Of a stretch of DNA of 64,000 bases, positions 9,041 through 15,485 are shown one piece after another. The position numbers and the translations under genes were made by a program. The stretch is from JAJDZL01 sp965221175 (GTDB lineage: Bacteria; Pseudomonadota; Gammaproteobacteria; Arenicellales; JAJDZL01). Under the pieces are notes generated by a model, which had not been told where the DNA came from, searched no databases, and saw only the letters and a program-made list of their open reading frames with translations. Each line of letters starts with the position of its first letter. Within the stretch, counting starts at the first letter, position 1. The DNA is taken from assembly GCA_965221175.1 (NCBI GenBank), contig OZ244867.1:2232001-2296000 (forward strand). The letters are read 5' to 3'.

Positions 9041-9871
9041 TTGCACTTGAACACTTATCCGCCGTCGGGGCAAAGCAAATCTATCGTTTCGATTGAAAGA
9101 ATTGAATTCTTCTTCGGTCAGAAATCAGTCTTTTCCAATGTTAGCATAGAAGTCCCCTGGCATGGCGTCAGTGTCATTATGGGGCCTAGCGGATGCGGAA
9201 AATCAACCCTGCTCAACATGATTTGCGGTCGGCTAAGACCGACTCGCGGAACGATTCGGGTATTTGACCAACAGGTGTCGCTGCTAAAAGAGCCGGAACT
9301 TTTCGACATGCGACGCAAAATGGGCATGATGTTTCAATCCAATGCGCTGCTGACCGATCTAAATGTGTTCGAAAACGTCGCCTTCCCATTGCGAGAAAAT
9401 ACCAATCTGCCTGAAACATTGATTCAAAAACTAGTGCTCATGAAACTTGAGCAAGTCGGTCTTCGTGGCACGAAGAACTTGATGCCATCAGAGCTTTCCG
9501 GCGGCATGAGCAGGCGAGTTGCTCTGGCAAGAGCGACCGCAATGGATCCAGAACTGTTGCTCTGTGACGAGCCATTTACCGGATTGGACCCGATTTCTCT
9601 GGGTGTTATCACCAAGCTAGTACGCGAGCTGACCGATGCCTTGAATACGACTTCCATCGTCGTCACCCATGATGTCGAAGAAGGGCTAAGCATTGCCGAC
9701 CATGTATTCCTGCTTGGCGATGGATTGTTGCTCGCCAGCGGCACGCCCAAAGAACTTCTACAGAGCACGCAACCCGAGGTACGGCAATTTCTGCACGGAC
9801 TGCCCGACGGCCCTGTGCCGTTTCACTACCCAGCCAACGACTATAGAGGTGAGCTTCTTGGCAAGCCATAA
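9041..9871 (+). CDS. mlaF: Phospholipid ABC transporter ATP-binding protein MlaF
   Basis: ATPase of the MlaFEDB complex that moves phospholipids between the inner membrane and periplasm to keep outer-membrane lipid asymmetry. Walker A (GPSGCGKST, residues 48-56), signature (LSGGMSRR), Walker B (LLLCDEPF) and the MlaF-specific C-terminal tail (RQFLHGLPDGPVPFHYPA), which in E. coli contacts MlaB/partner subunits, are present. No ATG is available; the start is taken as TTG 9041. mlaE overlaps its end. mlaD and mlaB are ~30 kb away rather than adjacent. Confidence 0.94.
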   Translation: MHLNTYPPSGQSKSIVSIERIEFFFGQKSVFSNVSIEVPWHGVSVIMGPSGCGKSTLLNMICGRLRPTRGTIRVFDQQVSLLKEPELFDMRRKMGMMFQSNALLTDLNVFENVAFPLRENTNLPETLIQKLVLMKLEQVGLRGTKNLMPSELSGGMSRRVALARATAMDPELLLCDEPFTGLDPISLGVITKLVRELTDALNTTSIVVTHDVEEGLSIADHVFLLGDGLLLASGTPKELLQSTQPEVRQFLHGLPDGPVPFHYPANDYRGELLGKP

Positions 9872-10652
9872 TCCGCTCGACTGGGTACGGTCTATCGGCG
9901 CAACAACCATTCAAGCGGTCGAGCGACTTGGAAAAGCAACGATATTCCTCTGTCGAACCGTCGCCCAGTTTCCAGTAATTGCGACACGCCCTTCGCTTGT
10001 CGTGAGGCAACTGCACTCGGTCGGCGTACTTACAGTATTGATCACAGTCGTGGCAGGAGCATTCGTAGGAATGGTGCTGGGTTTTCAGGGGTATTACACT
10101 CTGATCGACTTTGGTGCCGAAAGCTCACTCGGTTTGCTGGTCGCCCTTAGTCTGACGCGTGAGCTGGGGCCGGTTCTGTCGGCTCTGCTGTATACCGGAA
10201 GAGCAGGGTCTGCACTAACCGCCGAAATTGGCCTGATGAAAACAACCGAACAGCTTGCTGCGCTTGAAATGATGGCGGTCAATCCAGTTGAGAGAGTTGT
10301 GGCACCACGACTGCTTGCAGGTGTGATTGCTGTACCTCTGCTTTGTGCAATGTTCACATTCGTCGGTATATTGGGCGGTTTCTTTGTCGGCGTCATACAG
10401 CTTGGAGTAGATTCCGGCGTGTATTGGTCCGCCATTCAAGAAGGTGTAGATTTATACCAGGACTTGCTGAACGGACTGATAAAAAGCGTAGCATTTGGCA
10501 TTATCGTCACCTGGATTGCGGTTTTTGAGGGCTACGATGCTTATCCGTCTGCAGAAGGCATCAGCAGTGCGACGACAAGAACGGTCGTAACCGCCTCGCT
10601 GGCAATCCTCGGTGTCGACTATATTCTCACAGCGTTGATGTTCGGAATTTAG
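9849..10652 (+). CDS. mlaE: Phospholipid ABC transporter permease MlaE
   Basis: Membrane permease of the Mla phospholipid transporter. I place the start at GTG 9849, overlapping mlaF by 23 nt, which gives 267 residues (E. coli MlaE 260); the frame is open upstream only inside mlaF. The family signatures are plain: 'GAFVGMVLGFQGYYTL', 'ALSLTRELGPVLSALLYTGRAGSA', 'MKTTEQLAALEMMAVNP' and the C-terminal 'SSATTRTVV'. Five or more hydrophobic helices. In most gammaproteobacteria mlaD-mlaC-mlaB follow immediately; here coding stops and an accessory island begins. Confidence 0.94.
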   Translation: MSFLASHNPLDWVRSIGATTIQAVERLGKATIFLCRTVAQFPVIATRPSLVVRQLHSVGVLTVLITVVAGAFVGMVLGFQGYYTLIDFGAESSLGLLVALSLTRELGPVLSALLYTGRAGSALTAEIGLMKTTEQLAALEMMAVNPVERVVAPRLLAGVIAVPLLCAMFTFVGILGGFFVGVIQLGVDSGVYWSAIQEGVDLYQDLLNGLIKSVAFGIIVTWIAVFEGYDAYPSAEGISSATTRTVVTASLAILGVDYILTALMFGI

Positions 10653-10716
10653 GCAACTAGATTGGTTTAATATGCTCCATGATTGCGACTTCAGAGGCAA
10701 TTCTTTTTTCTTCGGT

Positions 10717-10911
10717 TCATACGCCGGGATGGCCAAACTGCAAAGGTATCAGTTCCAGAAATATGCTCACTCCCAAACCGCAGACGATGGTACCGAACAC
10801 ATTGCGAAGCCACAATCTGGTTCGCGCTCGTGCAAGCCAGTCTGACGCCGCGCTCATTGCGAGCAACATACGACCGGGGTACAGGTCCCCCGAAGGTGTT
10901 CTCCGACACAA
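10717..10911 (-). pseudogene. Possible C-terminal remnant of a LysE/RhtB-type exporter
   Basis: A 64-codon open stretch on the minus strand reads LAMSAASDWLARARTR.. then an amphipathic/hydrophobic segment 'NVFGTIVCGLGVSIFLE', resembling the last helix of LysE/RhtB-family amino-acid exporters (Arg-rich loop, then a Gly-rich helix). No matching upstream helices are visible, so if the match is real this is a truncated relic. The surrounding ~430 nt between mlaE and the NYN gene otherwise shows nothing. The assignment is tentative. Confidence 0.3.
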
Positions 10912-11084
10912 GTATCCATTGGTACTCTCGATCGCAAGCCCTACCTAATTCCAATTGAACCAAGGATTCGGTGATATTGTAGGGAATCCTGTGGTCGCAT
11001 TTCGCAGCCAATGGTACAGGTATTCATAGATAACTTTTGCTTCACTTTCAATCGCACCCGTCCATATATGGGTACAGGTCGAAA

Positions 11085-11708
11085 TTACCAGTTAGCGGGT
11101 TTAGTGATATCAGTTCCCGGAATTGGAGATGGGAGTTGATTATTTCGCAACACACTGTCTCGAATATGACGATGAAAATTAGCGTGGCGCAATAAACGTT
11201 GGGAGGGAAACCCTTTTCCAGGTGTTATAAGACCTATTTGTTTGCCATGGTGCAATTGTACAAGACGCATAGCCTCTGCAATATCACTGTCATTCGTGAC
11301 TACAATCGCACTGTCGTAGCAATTCATCCACCCATCATTCAAAAGATGCACAGAAAGATTTACGTCAGAACCTTTTTCCTCGGTCTTGAAGATTTCGACG
11401 AATCGTGGTCCATTGCAGGGATTGACCAGTGGCGCTTGTACCTTATGGGTCTGAAAGTGACCAAAATATAGTTCGACTTCTCCACAATGGTGCTGCAGTG
11501 CACGTAGATAGACGTTTTGACGTCGCGGTTTCGAAGGATTGTTGGGACGTTTAGTTACGCGTGCGGTGAAGTATTTGATTTTGACAATATTGTGGTGCGG
11601 TTGCAGAATGGCACCGAACATACCAGTGAGGTCTAGCCATTTGAATGCGGTGCCCTTCAGTGCACGATAGTAGAGGTTAAACCCATCAACATAAATGTAT
11701 GTTCGCAC
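11085..11708 (-). CDS. NYN-domain (PIN-like) protein, putative RNase
   Basis: A 207-residue protein starting MRTYIYVDGFNLYYRAL, the first acidic motif of NYN/LabA (DUF88) PIN-like nucleases. The other acidic positions follow in 'EEKGSDVNLSVHLLNDG' and 'AIVVTNDSDIAEAMRLV', so the metal-binding site looks intact. NYN proteins are metal-dependent RNases or RNase-like; the substrate is unknown. The start is GTG 11708 without an evident Shine-Dalgarno, and a terminator hairpin lies just upstream. It is the best-preserved gene in the accessory island. Confidence 0.85.
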   Translation of the reverse strand: MRTYIYVDGFNLYYRALKGTAFKWLDLTGMFGAILQPHHNIVKIKYFTARVTKRPNNPSKPRRQNVYLRALQHHCGEVELYFGHFQTHKVQAPLVNPCNGPRFVEIFKTEEKGSDVNLSVHLLNDGWMNCYDSAIVVTNDSDIAEAMRLVQLHHGKQIGLITPGKGFPSQRLLRHANFHRHIRDSVLRNNQLPSPIPGTDITKPANW

Positions 11709-11716
11709 AATATAAA

Positions 11717-11750
11717 CAAAAAAAGCAGGGGCCTCTTAATGAGGCCCCGC
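11717..11750 (-). terminator. Intrinsic terminator/attenuator immediately upstream of the NYN gene
   Basis: Read on the minus strand: an 8-bp GC-rich stem (GGGGCCTC, 5-nt loop, GAGGCCCC; plus-strand arms 11728-11735 and 11741-11748) followed by TGC and seven Ts. It is a textbook Rho-independent terminator, but its T-tract ends only ~10 nt before the GTG start of the NYN gene. It either ends a transcript arriving from the right or acts as an attenuator in the NYN leader. Confidence 0.7.
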
Positions 11751-12000
11751 ACCTAACGGTCGAAGCCAGCTAGGGTAGTAATTGATGAATATACGGTTAT
11801 TCTCCCCCATTGTCAATAGGATTGCTCGCGTAAATGGCAATTTCTACTGATTGACGTGAGGAAATGTTGCGGCCATGCTCATCGAATAGAACACTGGTAA
11901 ACTCTGGACTGTTTGACATTTGCGGAGACTCGTATCGGGTGCTTCCCCCGACACATTGATGCTTTCTGTTTTTTGTTTAGTTTCATACCTGAAAACAAGT

Positions 12001-12581
12001 ACTAATTTCAGACTTCCTGACCTCTGGCATAATTTCCGATGTCTGATTTTAGCGGATTGCCGGGCATTAATTTTCAAGAAAACCCGCAGGCGACAATTCG
12101 TAGAACAACGTCAGTTCCGTACCTGGAAATTGGGTACGGGTAGCATTGAGTTCTTCGATCAGCGGCAGCAGTGCGCGGTCGATAGCATTGCTGGCGAGTC
12201 TCAGAAATTGAACTCGCAGCAGTCCACAATCCGGTTGCGAGATGAGATTCGCACTGGAACAGTTGGCTGAGTAGTTTGCGAGCATTGCGTTTTTTCCCTG
12301 CGCCTGAAACACGGCTGGCATCATCATGGTTTCGGCACGATACGCAATCATGTGGATAATGTCGAGTAGCCGGTAGCCGGTGACGCTGACAATCGACAAT
12401 TGGCCTCTCAATACATCGAAAAAACGCGAAATTTTTTGAATCAATCGCTGTGACCAGTTTCTATTTTCGAATGCGGGAGGGCAATTAGCAAATTATTTGA
12501 GAAAAAACAAATAAATTGAATGATTTATTCAGCTCATACTGAACGGATCAAACATCAGAGGTCAGGAAGCCTGATATTAGT
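12001..12581. mobile_element. Internally deleted insertion element with 26-bp terminal inverted repeats
   Basis: The ends are an imperfect inverted repeat: 12001-12026 (ACTAATTTCAGACTTCCTGA..) matches the reverse complement of 12556-12581 at 24 of 26 positions. Between them lies the C-terminal part of a transposase-like gene on the minus strand. At ~580 bp the element is too short for a complete transposase, so it is an internally deleted, non-autonomous relic. I could not see a clean target-site duplication next to the ends. Confidence 0.65.
12067..12444 (-). pseudogene. C-terminal fragment of a transposase-like protein
   Basis: The frame encodes 'LLDIIHMIAYRAETMM' and near its end 'EELNATRTQFPGTELTLFYEL'. 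This resembles the C-terminus of a group of DDE-type transposases that end with a 'MIAYRAET...ELNATET.FPGTDLRLIYEL' pattern (recognised from memory, exact family not assigned). The upstream two-thirds is missing: the frame continues to about 12495 and is then lost before the right inverted repeat. Location and orientation inside the inverted repeats support the mobile-element interpretation. Confidence 0.5.
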
Positions 12582-12839
12582 CCTATTTACAAACTTCTGT
12601 GTCGGTGGCTTATTATTCATAAACCGCCATTCTTTCTTAGGCGGATTTTGCATGATCACATCGGCGACCTGTTCCGGGGTTGCGGTAAGTATCGGTTCGG
12701 GTAGTTTGCGGTATTCGTTTTTTTCACGTTTTACTTCAATTCTCCTTCTTCGAATATTTTGGAATTCATAGAGAACAGTGTCGATAATCTCCCCCGGATC
12801 CGAAATTAGAAACTTATCGTAGCGATTGATTTGGAGATT
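12555..12839 (-). pseudogene. Open frame without start, truncated at its 3' end by the insertion element
   Basis: A 94-codon open stretch on the minus strand lacks any ATG before 'VIMQNPPKKEWRFM' and is closed upstream by TGA at 12840-12842. Its composition looks protein-like (RYDKFLISDPGEIIDTVLYE.., 'LTATPEQVADVIMQNPPKKEW'). Its stop codon lies at the inner end of the element's right inverted repeat, so the last ~8 codons come from the element. I do not recognise the family. The 180 nt between this and the next gene hold nothing else visible. Confidence 0.35.
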
Positions 12840-13016
12840 TCAACCTTTTGGCGGTGAATTGAGGGACCGATTATTGATAGTAGGTGTCGCCGGCTGCGAT
12901 GAGTGCCGATGGGCGAGTTTCCAATTGCTTGAAACGCAGTTTGGAAACCGATTCGTCAAAGTCCGCAAGTGTGAGAACCTTTCGCAGTCAAGCAATCGGC
13001 TGTCGTTTGCAGAAAT

Positions 13017-13691
13017 TTAATTGCCCTTAGCCGCAATTATCTGTAAATCCTGACTGTCGGACTGCAAAAAGGAGATAATGCGCTCCGATAAGGAGAGTCT
13101 TTCCAACCAACGGGGGTCATCTGATGCACAGTCTATCGCGTCCCACATAACAGAACACCGGTCAGACAACCCTCTTCCCATGATATGTGCTTTACGCGGA
13201 TCAGACGGTGAGTACTCGTAGTAATCGGTTACTTCACCTTTTATTGACAATTTGTGCATCTGCAGCAGCTTGGAAAGTTTCGTGTCATTTGCAATCTCAT
13301 GTTTCGCGATCGGAATTCTCAGCAACTTGAGATCATGTGCTAAGGTCTCAAACGTGTGGTTCTTACTCAAAAGCTTCCTAGCTATCAGAAGTCTGAAAAC
13401 TTCATAGGATTCACAAATCCAGATTTCAGAAAGCATGACTTGGTAATGGAAGCATAAATCTACGTCCGCAGTCAGTTGCTGTTGGAGGATTCCTGCGGCA
13501 GTTTCCTGCTTCATACATCTTAGCAATACATCGATGAATCCGATGCGCTGCATTGAAGCAACGAGTTCCGAGTCCGGTAATAATTCACCTCCAACTATAG
13601 CTGAGATTTTAATCCAGACATTAATGGTTTCTTGATGATGCATAGAAGCCTGTGAAAACGCTGCAGAAACTAACGACCTTACGTTTGTCAT
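13017..13691 (-). CDS. Uncharacterised protein, helical, with RX5H motif
   Basis: A 224-residue cytosolic protein of unknown function. The start is set at ATG 13691 because AAGGAG sits 7 nt upstream, one of the best ribosome-binding sites in the region; the frame stays open 25 codons further but without such a site. The sequence is mainly helical, with a conserved-looking core: SEIWICESYEVFRLL, HDLKLLRIPIAKHE and 'SDPRKAHIMGRGLSDRCSVMWDAID'. RIPIAKH has the R-X5-H spacing seen in HEPN nucleases, but the fold cannot be confirmed by eye. No membrane or signal segment. It stands alone in the accessory island. Confidence 0.65.
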   Translation of the reverse strand: MTNVRSLVSAAFSQASMHHQETINVWIKISAIVGGELLPDSELVASMQRIGFIDVLLRCMKQETAAGILQQQLTADVDLCFHYQVMLSEIWICESYEVFRLLIARKLLSKNHTFETLAHDLKLLRIPIAKHEIANDTKLSKLLQMHKLSIKGEVTDYYEYSPSDPRKAHIMGRGLSDRCSVMWDAIDCASDDPRWLERLSLSERIISFLQSDSQDLQIIAAKGN

Positions 13692-13910
13692 TTCAATCTC
13701 CTTGCTACCGAAACTGGTATTATCAACTTTCGCTCCCGGTGCAAATGGCGCATGTTCTCCAGACACTGGGCACGTACAGCATCATTAAAAACATGTTAAC
13801 GACACCCTATGACAATAGCCTCGATTACTGCCCACGGCCGGTAAGTGCTCGTCCACGGTTTGTTCTAATCGCAAGCCGCATATCATCTCTGCAACCTCCC
13901 CCAATCCAGC

Positions 13911-13955
13911 ACAGGAGGTGAACTTATGTTTGGTGTTTTGGAGTTTATAAGGTAG
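13911..13955 (+). other. Very strong Shine-Dalgarno with a nine-codon open frame
   Basis: CAGGAGGTGAACTTATG (ATG at 13926) is an ideal ribosome-binding site, but the frame reads only MFGVLEFIR before TAG at 13953. It may be a leader peptide or the surviving 5' end of a gene whose body has been lost. The rest of 13692-14110 shows only a small hairpin around 13992-14010 (TTCACCC, ATT, GGGTGAA). Confidence 0.35.
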
Positions 13956-14110
13956 AGTTTGCATAAGCCTTGTACTCTTTAGTTAGCTTCCGGTTCACCC
14001 ATTGGGTGAATCCCGAATCGTTCTAAAAGCTCAATTGTATAGGGCTTCCTTATTGCTTTGAGGTTTCTATATTCGGATCTGGGATCTCTGTGAATCGTTT
14101 TTTAGCACAC

Positions 14111-14596
14111 CTAATTACAGAAAATAGGATTCTTTTCGCAAAACCATTTTCGATCACAGAAGTGCGGAACTCCCCATCCTTCATTCGCCATCAGTTCGCA
14201 AAACTTTTGCTCGTTTTCTTTCTTAATCTTGTCACTCCACGATTCTTGAGTAGAGACCTCTGGGCAATGCGCATAAAGAAGATCAATAGCTGCTATAAAA
14301 CCTGCCTCAAACATCCGTTGCAGGAACAGAACATTGTCCTCGCCTAGGTCTTTTGCGGTGCTTAGTTGATCATTTAGTGATTGTGCATCTAGTACCTTTT
14401 TCAGATTTCTTGAATGTCTTCGTAATATTTGATCGACATACTTAATGTTTTGTTTGTTGTAATCGTTCCAGACACTAGAAACTTCGGAATTGATCACAAT
14501 AAGTGCCCCTTTCGGACAGATTCGATCAGCATTGACCGCATACGTTGGCGAAGCCACTAGCAATAAACATAGAACAACTAAGCATTTTGATTTCAT
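14111..14596 (-). CDS. Secreted protein of unknown function
   Basis: A 161-residue product starting at ATG 14596 (MKSKCLVVLCLLLVASPTYA), chosen because GGAGGAGAGATCA precedes it; an ATG five codons upstream overlaps that ribosome-binding site. The first 20 residues are a standard Sec signal peptide with an AYA-like cleavage site. The mature part is hydrophilic and helical with seven Cys residues, several near the C-terminus (FCELMANEGWGVPHFCDRKW.., ending NPIFCN), suggesting disulfides in the periplasm. No family is recognised. It lies 20 nt downstream of the HNH fragment on the same strand. Confidence 0.6.
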   Translation of the reverse strand: MKSKCLVVLCLLLVASPTYAVNADRICPKGALIVINSEVSSVWNDYNKQNIKYVDQILRRHSRNLKKVLDAQSLNDQLSTAKDLGEDNVLFLQRMFEAGFIAAIDLLYAHCPEVSTQESWSDKIKKENEQKFCELMANEGWGVPHFCDRKWFCEKNPIFCN

Positions 14597-14614
14597 TGAT
14601 CTCTCCTCCATGAT

Positions 14615-14893
14615 TTAAGCATAGGTAATCTTCCATCCTTCAAGTCTAGCAATCAGATACTCTTGACCACGATCACCTTTGATTCTATTGCAATGTCCGC
14701 AAAGCAACTGCAAATTTTCAATGTGATCCGTTCCGCCTTGTGAACGAGCTATGATGTGATCAACTTCCAAACTTCGCATTTTAAAATGCTTGTGACATCC
14801 GTTGCAATTTCCAGCCTGTTGACCGTAAAGATGTCTTTTGTTATCCAGTGAGTTATAGAGCCTTGGAACTTTTATGTCGGTATGTTGAGGGAT
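14615..14893 (-). pseudogene. HNH-endonuclease tail, probably from an HNH-fused DNA methyltransferase
   Basis: Reading the minus strand from about 14893 to the TAA at 14615 gives DIKVPRLYN.., YGQQAGNCNGCHKHF, LEVDHIIARSQGGTDH, LQLLCGHCNRIKGDRGQEYL. This is a complete HNH module with two CxxC zinc pairs and the DH..N..H catalytic pattern. The lead-in (TDIKVPRL, then YGQQ) is what precedes HNH modules at the C-terminus of certain site-specific DNA methyltransferases. No start codon or methyltransferase body is present; the 5' side runs directly into transposase sequence at ~14890. Confidence 0.65.
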
Positions 14894-15323
14894 GTCGTTT
14901 CGTGCAATGATGTTTTCAAAAATCCCCTAATCTTGTGCATCATCATCCAGGCACTCTTTGGGGTTATGCCCAAATCATGGTGCAGCTTCATATTCGACAC
15001 TCCCTTCAGGTTTGTAGTCATCAAATAGATAGCAATCGCCCACTTGCGATAACCTATTTTCGAGGACTGCATCAAAGTACCAGTTTTAACCGAGAAGTCA
15101 TGCCTGCAAGAACGACATCGGTACATCGGTAAGGTTGGTTTCTGTGTTTTTCTTCGGGTCTGATGTATATGTGATCAAAATTGCTTTCAGTGCAACGAAC
15201 TCCATCAGGCAATAGGTTTTTCACAAACCACTCCTCGGCAACTCGGTTATTCGGGAATTTATCCATCAATTCTACGAGGGACTATCCAGTTCTAAAGTGT
15301 TTACCAAGTGCTTTTCTTGCCAT
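14872..15323 (-). pseudogene. IS1595-family transposase, N-terminal half, broken
   Basis: From ATG 15323 the frame reads MARKALGKHFRTG, a TAG stop (15282-15284), then SLVELMDKFPNNRVAEEWFV and RNQPYRC. An 8-nt tandem duplication (ACATCGGT at 15115-15122 and 15123-15130, plus strand) then shifts the frame, after which CRHDFSVKTGTLMQSSKIG and 'YLMTTNLKGVSNMKLHHDLGI' continue. This matches the zinc-ribbon and following region of IS1595-type transposases (FSVRTGTVMQSSKL.., LKGVSSMKLHRDLGI). The C-terminal DDE part is gone, replaced by the HNH fragment. No inverted repeats were identified. Confidence 0.8.
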
Positions 15324-15436
15324 TTTTCGATCTAATTAATCAATTTCAATATGGAAGAGTACACACCATCTATTTCAAAAAACCGCAAAATTATTCTAAT
15401 CGAAGATGCTAAGGTGTAGATTGTATGTAATTCCCT

Positions 15437-15467
15437 AAAAAAAGCCCTGCTTCGGCAGGGCTTTTTC
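15437..15467 (-). terminator. Rho-independent terminator after groEL
   Basis: A 12-bp stem AAAAAGCCCTGC (15439-15450), TTCG loop, GCAGGGCTTTTT (15455-15466), followed on the minus strand by T-residues. It lies 20 nt downstream of the groEL stop. The symmetric A/T flanks make it bidirectional in principle. Confidence 0.9.
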
Positions 15468-15485
15468 ATTCCGTAAAACGGCTGA

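Noticed and set aside
10691..11011. 106-codon minus-strand frame overlapping the LysE-like remnant
   Set aside because: No start signal, no recognisable motif, and it is a different frame from the one with exporter-like sequence.
11844..12077. 77-codon minus-strand frame left of the insertion element
   Set aside because: No start signal or domain; spans the element's inverted repeat boundary and looks random.
13992..14010. Hairpin GGTTCACCC-ATT-GGGTGAA considered as the T-arm of a tRNA
   Set aside because: No acceptor, D or anticodon arms can be folded around it.
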